Below the pieces are notes generated by a model. The model searched no databases. It was not told the origin of the DNA and saw only the letters and a program-made list of their open reading frames with translations. A program made the translations under genes and the position numbers. A stretch of 64,000 bases of DNA from Monoplex corrugatus. Its lineage: Eukaryota > Mollusca > Gastropoda > Littorinimorpha > Ranellidae. Shown here piece after piece: positions 8,350 to 16,996 of this stretch. Numbering within the stretch: position 1 is the first letter of the stretch; every line of letters starts with the position of its first letter. Where the stretch lies: contig CM060312.1 of NCBI GenBank assembly GCA_030674185.1, positions 73,709,237 to 73,773,236 on the forward strand, written 5' to 3'.

Positions 8350-10041
8350 ATGGCGCAGAGTAGACTAGACGATACATCAAATCAGTTTATCCAGTACCAC
8401 AGAACCACCGTCCTTGACTTTCAAGGGCAAAGGCCCAACAAGGATGTCATAAGAACGTTTTTGAAAGAAGCCAAACTACTTGTTAAGGGACGCTACATAG
8501 CGGTCCTGCAACAAGGCAGTATCAGAGATCAGTTTCATTTGCACATAGGATGCACAACGTGCAAAAATCCCGGAAATTGGACCCGGGATTTCAACAAGCA
8601 CGTCAGAAAATTCTGGGGAGACGAGGTTGCTGCCAACGGTACGCAACAGCTCAAAACAACGTGGAAGGCCTTTTTTGCCTACCTCAAAAAAAGTTACATC
8701 CTCATGATTACCGAAGACAGAGGATTCCAGACTATGTGGACAAACACCACAGAGCAAGACATAGAACTTGCAAACAAAAGATCTCAAAGTTTCCAAATGA
8801 TCAAACTAACTCCAGCAAATCTGTACGAGACGTGTCTTTTACACAACGTCTCAAATACAGAAGAGTGGAATGACAAGATGGATATCCAAATCAAGTTAAG
8901 ATGGATGAACGCCAGCAACTTTGATTCCATGCTGCGTTCGGTGACTGACCTGATTCAGTCGGAGACACTCAGAACAGCCTATGGAAAACTGCTAGATAAG
9001 AAATGTGAAAACAACCAGGACAAAAAGCCAAACGAAACAGAGCTGCGTGAGGGTGTTCTGGAACTAGAAAAGATTTGTCAGAACAACAGCATCCAGCCAA
9101 AAGACATGGCCTGCGATATCATGAGCATACTCAACTGCTCACAAAAAAAGATAAATACTCTGATTTTGTACGGGCCAAGCAACACCGGCAAGACCTTGCT
9201 AGCCAACCTGATTTGTACTGCTGTGCTGTGGGGAAGGGTTGATAACAATCAGTCCTTCCCTTTTGGAGATTGCTCCAACAAAAGAGCACTGTTTCATGAC
9301 GAGCCAATGATAACGGCCGAAACAGCACAGCAGTATAAGCAGGTAATGGGTGGCGAGGTCACAAAGGTGAACATAAAATTTAAAAACCTGCAAACGATGA
9401 AAAGGACACCTGTCATCATGGCCACGAATCATATGCCCTGGAAGTACTGTTCATCTGAACAGATCCCAATGAAGAACCGCAGCCTGATGCATCGCTTCGG
9501 GGCCACGTACACATGCAACTTAAAACGCCAGCTCAACGAGCACGATTTGAGGGAGTTCCTGATCAAGCACGCAGGACCCAGAAGATACAACGCACCGTAC
9601 GGGGTACAGCCTGAAGACAGCCCCAAGAAAGCACCAGCAACAGAGACCTACACGCATGATGAACAGGCAGAGATAGATGCTTCCGCAGACGTGATGTGGG
9701 ATCTGGATGACATCAGTGACACTGAGTTCGAAGAAAAATACCAGCAGACCAAAAAAGACTGGGAGGTAAAAAACAATGTCACACGAACAATCTACAACAC
9801 ACCCACAACACTGCAAGAACTTTACGCAGACACACCACAAGAACTACTCACACAACACCAACCAGAACCCACTCTCGTGGAAGAAACGGACGAAGAGGAT
9901 ATGCCAGACGGGCTGTCCATCTGCAGCGGCAATGTCACCAACGTCTACATTGAAGGCAGGGGAGACAGAAAACGAAAACGAGGCCGAGACGAGGAAGACG
10001 AGGAGGAACAGAAGACGGTCAAGGCCAAGAAGACAGAGTAA
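8350..10041 (+). CDS. Parvovirus-like NS1 replication initiator and SF3 helicase, copy C
   Basis: Encodes 563 residues from the ATG at 8350. The frame is open to an ATG at 8272, but the MAQSRLDD start is shared with 5144 and 13085, so I chose 8350. Residues 63-65 are H-L-H (HUH), and Y111-L-K-K114 fits the YxxK nicking motif. The helicase has Walker A GPSNTGKT at 275-282, Walker B-like LFHDEP at 314-319, and MATNHMP at 357-363, a motif C candidate. The C-terminus is acidic with a basic nuclear-localisation-like RKRKRGR. Family knowledge: NS1 nicks viral terminal origins, unwinds DNA and acts in the nucleus. It is upstream of VP by 118 bases. No stop or frameshift is visible; size matches hepandensovirus NS1 (about 579 residues, from memory). 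Confidence 0.92.
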   Translation: MAQSRLDDTSNQFIQYHRTTVLDFQGQRPNKDVIRTFLKEAKLLVKGRYIAVLQQGSIRDQFHLHIGCTTCKNPGNWTRDFNKHVRKFWGDEVAANGTQQLKTTWKAFFAYLKKSYILMITEDRGFQTMWTNTTEQDIELANKRSQSFQMIKLTPANLYETCLLHNVSNTEEWNDKMDIQIKLRWMNASNFDSMLRSVTDLIQSETLRTAYGKLLDKKCENNQDKKPNETELREGVLELEKICQNNSIQPKDMACDIMSILNCSQKKINTLILYGPSNTGKTLLANLICTAVLWGRVDNNQSFPFGDCSNKRALFHDEPMITAETAQQYKQVMGGEVTKVNIKFKNLQTMKRTPVIMATNHMPWKYCSSEQIPMKNRSLMHRFGATYTCNLKRQLNEHDLREFLIKHAGPRRYNAPYGVQPEDSPKKAPATETYTHDEQAEIDASADVMWDLDDISDTEFEEKYQQTKKDWEVKNNVTRTIYNTPTTLQELYADTPQELLTQHQPEPTLVEETDEEDMPDGLSICSGNVTNVYIEGRGDRKRKRGRDEEDEEEQKTVKAKKTE

Positions 10042-10159
10042 GAATGCGAGTGATTGGTTGTTTATTGTTCAAAAATTAAAAGTTGAAACAAAAAGAGCCA
10101 TTGGCCAAAAACATCTATAAAAGAAGGGTGAATCCCTTGGTTGCAAACAGTTGATTATT
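10042..10159 (+). promoter_or_regulatory. Putative VP promoter
   Basis: The short gap between NS1 and VP holds TATAAAAG at 10116-10123, 44 bases before the VP ATG, and two ATTGG (inverted CCAAT) boxes near 10053 and 10099. Spacing suits a dedicated capsid promoter. Confidence 0.65.
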
Positions 10160-12914
10160 ATGGCTGGAGTTGATAGCACCGTAACTAGTGCTAACACTAG
10201 TCCCAACAACTATGTCACCAAGACGTTCAGAAGAAACTTCATCTTCGAGGTGGAAAACTACGACACGCCTGCCATCTACATTGGGCGAGACGGATATGGC
10301 CATAGGAGCGGTCTCTGCGCTGTGCCTGTTAGTCACCTACAAAACTATGTGGTGGGTTCCACATGGCTTAAGCATACAAGACAGTACGCTGCCTGGAGAC
10401 CCAAAGCAATCAGCATAGTGTTTAGCAACGGACAAAGCTTCGAAAGCAAGGCCATCAGCGCAAACGGTACAATGATACCAGCACTGGTTCCAAATAGCCA
10501 GATCTATATGAGGATTCATAAAGATACCATACAAAGATTCAGTAACCCTGAAAACTTCGTGAAGTTCTGGGATGTAGAAGTAGACAGCAACGAAGACGAG
10601 TGGATCACAGCAAGACAGGAACTAAACACAGAAACGGTAAGACTACCAGAAATAAGTTGGGGAGCCAATGCTGACGTCAGACACGGCTACACGGACAGAA
10701 ATAACCTACCATCAGTGGTATACAGACCAGGTCAAGGTAATCCGTTCAATTTCAAGTGGAACAGATCATCTGCTGATGATAGCAACTGGATGCTACTGTC
10801 CTATCCAGAGTGGATGCTAAGAGACCAGTATCAAGACGAGTACCACCAGCTAGGGGAGATAACAATGCACGACCAACTGATGGGAGCATACGGCAGAAGA
10901 AGTGCGTATCAGATGGTAACACCAAGATGGCTACACATGGAAACCAACTGGCCCTACTGGCAGCCCAACAAGAACCACATCGACAGAACGTGGACAGTGA
11001 GCAGAAAAGAAAAAACAGTAGGTGAAAGCAGAGGTTATTATCCCATACAAACACAAGTTTGTAGCGGATTTTCTAACCCAATCCCAAATCTCCTACTGTA
11101 CATTCCCAACACATATGATGACCAAAACAACCTGTTGCATCACAAAATCCGGTTTGAAGCTAGCTACAGCATTACACTGGAGTTAATGGAAGAACAGGCT
11201 GGGAAACAGATCAACCGTTGGACGGAGTAATGACAAACTACCTGGTAAACGGGGACCCAACTTCAGAAAACCAAAGTGACTGGAACGACGCCTACATAGG
11301 AACAGGCGGAAAAGTACAAAGCATTAAAGATGTTATTGAACTAACAAAACTGATGACAAAAGTAGACTACGTCAAACCCTTCAGTGACACAATGATGAGT
11401 GAAACGGACAACAGAAAAGGAAGAGACAGACTCAATCAACAAAGAAGCAAACCAATGAAAAGAAAAGACATAGAAACACACAGAATACCAACAGAGGGAG
11501 GAAAAAGAGCAAAGACAATGCCAACAAACGCAGAGGACATAGACCCAAGACCAGAAAACATGGCAGAGCAAGTCACAGCAACAGATGACAATGAAAGACT
11601 AAAAGAAAACTACAGTGAAGACAGAGCGGACATAGACTGGGGCAGCACCTCAACGTATCAATGGCTACAAACAAGATTTGGAAACATGGCACTTACTGGA
11701 ATAAGATTCCTAACACAGCTAAAAACGCCAAGCTCCTTTACGTACAAAACATGGTATGAGGATCCAAACTTCCAAACCTACAACCAAATCAAAAATCCAG
11801 AGTTCCCGTTTACAATAGACACGTACGATACGGACATGGATATGGGAACCAACATCTTGACAGCTACACAAGCATTCCTGGGAGACATAGTCTTTGACTT
11901 TAGTCAAACACAGTCCAGTCAACACACAAGAAGAAACACCAAAGAAATGTACAAGTACGTACTCAAGGATGCAATCAAGTCCTACATTAGACACTACAGA
12001 AAAAGAGGAACATCCTACAACTGGATCACAGGAGCAACTGAAGTTGGACTAGCCTATTTGTGGCCAAAACTGGTACAGTTTGTACAAGCTGCAACAAAGA
12101 CACTCAATGCAGCAGAAAAAACCGAAGCACAAAGCAAGTTTAGCTTTCCAAAAGACAATGTCAAACTGGAAAACATACTCAGAAACTTCTGGGCCATTGT
12201 GTACAATGTGGGAATGGAAAAAAACCCAAGCGATGCAGAAAGTATTACAGACTTGGAACCAGCAGGCACACTCTTTGGAGAAGCAAGCATGAAAGCCACA
12301 AGATGGCTACTGAACCAAGGCACCAAATTCACTTTGCCATTTGGAATGAAATCAAACAACGTCAGAAAAAGAAGAAACGTTATGTATGTGGAACCAACAC
12401 AAGTCACAGTGCAAGAATGCTACTTATGGATCTATCTCACACAGGCGGGATATCCACTACAGTGGCCAAATGCAGCAATCAACGTGTTTCCAGTATACCA
12501 ACGACTTCAAATGATGTACAACCAACAAGGACAAAACATTTTGGAGGCTCTAAAACAAAAAGAAGTCTACTCACATATCAACAAAGACTGGGAACAAAGC
12601 AGTCATCACAAGTACATCACAGACTACATGTGGACGGCAGCAAGCAGCATGCAAACGGCAGATCTAACGTACTCATTTCCAGATCAACTTACAGTACCAG
12701 AATTTTGGGACAACGTACCAACAGAACTGAAAGAAACACTAAAAACCATGGCAACCAAAAACCAACTCATCCCATCAGAATGCACCAAAAACTGGGACGA
12801 CATTGGCAAATGCAGTAACTTCAAAATGTACTCCATGGTCATGAAAGTGGACAAGTCCGACCAAGAAAACGTTGACCCAAGCCTGCAAATGCGAGTCCAT
12901 TGCAAACTGTACCT
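10160..12914 (+). pseudogene. Parvovirus-like capsid protein VP, copy C (frameshifted, 3-prime end replaced)
   Basis: The ATG at 10160 begins MAGVDSTV and supplies the N-terminus missing from copy A. The first frame stops at 11230: relative to copy A one base is missing in a G-run near 11186-11189, and the rest of the capsid continues in another frame from there. At about 12914 homology to copy A ends roughly a dozen codons before the natural stop, and the sequence switches to an NS1 promoter. The second frame reads on through that promoter to a stop at 13111-13113, adding 66 foreign codons. Divergence from copy A is mostly silent in the first third and higher toward the C-terminus (around 12440-12560). 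No polyadenylation signal of its own remains. Confidence 0.9.
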
Positions 12915-13084
12915 TGATCGGAAAACGTGTCCAAACATGTTTCTCGTATTTGCATATATTTTACATATAATGACGTCACTTCCTAAAGACGCTATGACAT
13001 CACTTCCGTTTAAACACTATATAAGCCAGAACAAAATGAGGAGCAGTCATTCCAACTTCCGGAACTCAAGCGATACTTTCAAAA
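12915..13084 (+). promoter_or_regulatory. NS1 promoter, viral copy D
   Basis: Homologous to 4986-5143 and joined straight onto the VP of copy C at GATCGG. Paired CRE-like sites TGACGTCA at 12971 and TGACATCA at 12995 are each followed by CTTCC. TATATAA at 13018-13024 lies 67 bases before the ATG at 13085. Confidence 0.75.
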
Positions 13085-14093
13085 ATGGCTCAAAGCAGAC
13101 TAGACGATACTAGCAACCAGTTCATTCAGTACCACCGCACAACGGTGCTTGACTTTCAGGGCGAAAGGCCAAACAAAGATGTCATTAGGACTTTCTTAAG
13201 AGAAGCAAAGATTCTTGTTAAGGGACGCTACATAGCTGTCCTGCAACAAGGATCAGTCAGAGACCACTACCATGTGCATATCGGATGCACAACATGCAAA
13301 AATCCCGGAAACTGGACCCGGGATTTCAATAGACATGTGAGAAAATTTTGGGGAGATGAAGTAGCTGCCAATGGTACGCAACAGTTAAAGACCACATGGA
13401 AGGCCTTTTTTGCCTACCTAAAAAAGAGCTACATCCTCATGATCACTGACGACAGGGGATTTGAGACAATGTGGAACAACACCACTGACCAGGATATTGA
13501 ACTTGCCAATAAACGGTCACAGAGCGTACAAATGGTCAAACTAACACCAGCCAACCTGTACGAGACTTGTCTCCTACACAACGTTTCCAACACTGAAGAG
13601 TGGAACGATAAAATGGACATCCAAATCAAACTGAGATGGATGAACGCAAGCAATTTCGATTCAATGCTGCGTTCGGTGACTGACCTTATTCAGTCGAGAC
13701 TTTGAGAACAGCCTATGGCAAACTTTTGGACAAAAAGTGCAAAAACAACGAAAACACAAAGCCAGATGAGAAAGAGTTGCGTGCGGGAGTTCTGGAAATC
13801 GAGAAAATCTGCAAAAACAACCAGATCCAACCAAAGGACATGGCCTGCGACATAATGAGCATATTAAATTGCTCACAGAAAAAGATCAACACGCTGATAC
13901 TGTACGGGCCCAGCAACACAGGGAAAACCTTGCTTGCCAACCTGATTTGTACTGCTGTACTGTGGGGAAGGGTTGACAATAATCAATCCTTCCCATTTGG
14001 CGATTGTGCCAACAAAAGGGCTCTATTCCACGATGAGCCAATGATAACAGCTGAAACAGCACAGCAGTACAAGCAGGTCATGGGAGGGCGAAG
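13085..14093 (+). pseudogene. NS1, copy D (frameshifted and 3-prime truncated)
   Basis: Matches NS1 copy C from the start codon. HUH is H63-V-H65 and YLKK is kept. A one-base loss near 13696 ends the first frame at 13705, and homology continues in another frame through Walker A (GPSNTGKT) and the LFHDEP motif. At about 14093 the match stops just after the QVMGG block and the coiled-coil leader begins; motif C and the C-terminus are missing. The break falls at the same AGGGCG-containing site as in copy B, although copy B keeps only 66 coding bases. Confidence 0.88.
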
Positions 14094-15063
14094 CTCGACC
14101 TGAGGATCAAGTTTCTTTTTTCAAAGAAAAGTTAAACAGGATTTAGAATGACAAATTCAGCGCTTACATGCTCTATCTTTAACTTTATTATCGTTCCATG
14201 GGCTATCGCCTTATTTCACTCTATAAAGTACGACTTCACATGCTTAAACGCACTTAAGATATTACAAGTAGTATAAAGCTATAAATACATATGTATAAAT
14301 AGACACTGGAAGTGACGTCATATATAAAGACGACAAAAAGGGAAGTAACTCTAAAGAGGAAAACTTAAAGAAGGGGGAGCTAATAGACTATAAAAGGGAG
14401 GTAACTCTAAAAGTGAAGACACTATAAGGGGCAGCTAAGACAGAGACACATACAACTTATGTACCAGGCTACATACTATCGTTTTTTCTAGTAGAAGTGT
14501 TTAGAAAGGAAACGGGTGACTGTAAAGTAACTAAGGTAAACTTAGTTTCAGACCATAGATAATAAAGGGAAAATTATCTTGAATGGATTGTTAAAGGCGA
14601 TGAGGACGTTAAAGACCGTTAAGCAGTCACAGTGTATATAATGAAGAAAAATATATAAAGTATACAAGGGGAGGTAAGTATAGCAAATATAATGACCAAA
14701 AAGCATAAAGTTAATAAGGGGGAGATAAGTATATAGTGTTAAAGTAAACCAATAGGGGGCACTACTATACATGTTAAGAACTAAAACGACAGAGGGCGCT
14801 ATAAGTAGCACTAAAATAGTATATATACCAGAGCAGTGACATAGTAACAGGCACTTAGTCAGACAGACACTACTACTACAAAAAGACATCAGTGAGTATT
14901 ACTTGACATAGCAACTTACTTGTTATAGCAACTTACTTGTTATAGCAACTTACTTGTCATAGCTTCTTACTTGTCATAGCTTCTTACTTGACATAGCTTC
15001 TTACTTGACATAGCTTCTTACTTGTAAACTAAAAAGTAAACTTACAAAGATAAAAAGCTTAAC
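14094..15063 (+). promoter_or_regulatory. Leader and promoter of the coiled-coil gene, copy D
   Basis: Diverged and longer counterpart of 5228-5857. It keeps the opening hairpin (TTTCTTT/AAAGAAA near 14130), the CRE-like TGACGTCA at 14313-14320 followed at once by TATATAAA at 14321, the GTTAAAGG...GTTAAAGACCGTT pair near 14590-14625, and TATATATA at 14820-14827. The extra length is due partly to a 17-base tandem array at 14901-15019. Confidence 0.6.
14901..15019 (+). repeat. Seven tandem 17-base units in the coiled-coil gene leader
   Basis: Units begin at 14901, 14918, 14935, 14952, 14969, 14986 and 15003, of the form ACTTGACATAGCAACTT with CTTCTT variants in the last four. Copy B has no such array, so it expanded in this copy only. 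Confidence 0.9.
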
Positions 15064-15514
15064 ATGGAACAAGTACTGGTTATGCTAGAACTCCAGCAGG
15101 AGACTATGTCAGAAATACAAAGACAGATACAAAGACAGAAAGATGTCTTAAGAACCATTTTGGGTGAGACACAAAAGCAGGTCATTAAGGACCATAAAAG
15201 GTTCTTTAACTATGCCACAATGAAGATGACCAGAGAAGGCTATATGGAACAGCAAAGACATCAGGTCAGACAGAGTAAGTGCAGGAAAGCCATTATAACA
15301 GAAGTATTCAGACAGAGACAAAGCATCAACGAAATGCATACCATGTTGGTCAAACAGAAAAAGAACCTGCAAGAAGTAGAAAAACAAATGTATAGGCAAA
15401 TACACAAGAGTGTATGAAAAGGACCGACTGTGGGCACAACTGAAAAGAAACCAATAGCAGTTGGATTCAAAAGCCATGAACAGCACCAAAAGTCAGGGAA
15501 CACAGTCAAAGTAG
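15064..15514 (+). pseudogene. Coiled-coil protein gene, copy D (damaged)
   Basis: Matches the gene at 5858 for 113 residues. An extra base near 15405-15410 ends the frame at 15417, and a TAG also replaces a glutamine codon further on (about 15454). The position matching the original stop is a TAG at 15512-15514. The ordered loss at the 3-prime end after a well-kept 5-prime part suggests recent decay. Confidence 0.8.
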
Positions 15515-15690
15515 AAACTAGAAAAAACAAAAAGCTATTTTTAGCATACAGTTTAAAAAACCAACATGGCTGCCAGTTTGTAATATAACTTTTGTATATA
15601 CACAGTTTAATTTACATAAAATTGCAACAATGTTGTACATAGTGTTAGTAAAACATAGTTTCAACAGAGTTATAAATAGAAGAACCAGAT
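15515..15690 (+). other. Truncated viral 3-prime flank of copy D
   Basis: Shares the conserved block found at 6293-6440 (GCAACAATGTT, TTTCAACAGAG, TATAAATAGAAGAACC). Homology stops at about 15690 and retrotransposon sequence follows, so no NS2 gene follows in this copy. Confidence 0.65.
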
Positions 15691-15727
15691 TAGTCCTATG
15701 TCAGAGTACAGGTTGGAGGGGGAAAAG

Positions 15728-16553
15728 ATGGGGCTGACTGGAAGGGACTTGGTTAGTTTTGTCCAGCAGTGTGCAGACAGGGCTCTCCATGAGCGTGAAC
15801 ATCAAGCTGAGATGTTATTGAGAAAGAGAGAGAGAGAGAGAGCTGGCACTGAGGCAATCCTCGATTCAGTCTGAGGAGAGGGGGCGGACAGTCGAGAGGG
15901 TACATCTGGATATGCCTTTCTTTGAAGATGGGGATAATATTGATAGTTATCTTTGTCAATTCGAGTGGCTTGCAAAACTGCAAGGGGGAAGTTGAGAAAC
16001 ATGGGCTATCCGGTTGGGAACCCTTTTGAAAGGGAAAGCACGGGAGGTTTATACCGGGCTTTCTGAGGAGGAAGCAAGCAGTTACGATGACCTCAAAGCG
16101 GCTTTGTTATTGAAGTTAGAGGTGTCAGCTAACACCTACAGGGTCAAGTTTTGGACTGCAAAAAGGGAACCAGGCGATTCATATCGTCGCCATGTTTCAA
16201 ACCTCCAGCTTTGTTTAAGTCGTCGGCTGGAGTTATCAGGCAGGAGTGCTACATTCGAGCAGCTTCGGGATTTGCTTCTGATGGAGCAGCTGCTAGCTGG
16301 AATGTCTGTAGAGTTAGTTACTTTTATCAGGAAGAGGCGACCAACCTCGGTCCTGGAGGCGGCTGACTTAGCCCAAGTGTATGAAGAGGCACGGAGGGGG
16401 CAGAAGATGTCTAAGCAAGGGGTGGTTCAGAGGAGTGAGCCCAAGGGGTCAATTCCTACTCAGGTGACTGATTTAGTGTGCTTTTTCTGTCAAAAGAAGG
16501 GCCACAAGAAGTCTGATTGTCTGCAGTGGAAAAAAAGAAAAGGGGAAGAATAA
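15728..16553 (+). pseudogene. Gag-like polyprotein with CCHC zinc knuckle, frameshifted
   Basis: The ATG at 15728 starts a charged N-terminus that stops at 15871. In other frames the homologous region goes on (DMPFFEDGDNIDSYLCQFEW) and the largest frame, 16014-16553, holds a SCAN/gag-like helical domain (LLKGKAREVY, then LLMEQLLAGM) and a zinc knuckle C-F-F-C-x4-H-x4-C near its end. This architecture is common in metazoan Ty3/gypsy-like elements. At least two frameshifts separate the pieces. Confidence 0.75.
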
Positions 16554-16563
16554 TATTAGGGCG

Positions 16564-16960
16564 GTGGTGACTTCTATTCATCACGAACCAGCTTCAGGAC
16601 AGGTGGAAGAACTATGTGGCAAATGTTCACAGAAGTTTATAGGGCACTGTGTGGCCAGAGTGGGAACACACTCTGTGCAAGCGTTACGGGATACAGGTGC
16701 TGATCTCTTTGTTGTCCGTGAAAGCCTGGTGGCTCCGAACCAGAGAGTACTCCAAGGTTACCCTGGCAGATTCCAGTGGGAACGAGGAGTTACCCCTAGC
16801 TTGGGTGGAAATCCAGTCTCCCTTCTACACCGGTACTACAAAGGCCATTCTAATGAGAGACCCTATTGTTGACTTGCTGATAGGGAATACGGCGGTAGGG
16901 AAGGATGGTTTGTGTAGTGACGTTCCGGTCTACAAAGCTGTAGCGTACAGTGGGGTGATA
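16564..16960 (+). pseudogene. Retropepsin-like protease, frameshifted
   Basis: One frame has the catalytic signature ALRDTGADLFVV. After a shift near 16760 another frame carries the C-terminal part, with DPIVDLLIGN matching the usual retropepsin end. No reverse transcriptase or integrase follows; the sequence changes to a different gene remnant by about 16990. Confidence 0.7.
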
Positions 16961-16996
16961 TGGCACGATCAGGAGAAACACCTTGGCTGCCTGCAG

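Larger units (their letters stand above)
15695..16970 (+). mobile_element. Internal fragment of an LTR retrotransposon (gag and protease remnants)
   Basis: A degenerate block without recognisable LTRs, spliced between the viral copy D and a multi-exon gene remnant. It holds a gag-like region and a retropepsin-like region, both with frameshifts. Confidence 0.75.

Noticed and set aside
9776..10120. 114-codon frame overlapping the NS1 C-terminus
   Set aside because: It lies in the +1 frame of a low-complexity, A/C-rich region; no start context, no similarity to the NS2 gene and no counterpart in another copy.
14901..15019. CRISPR-like array
   Set aside because: The 17-base units are contiguous without unique spacers, in a eukaryotic setting.
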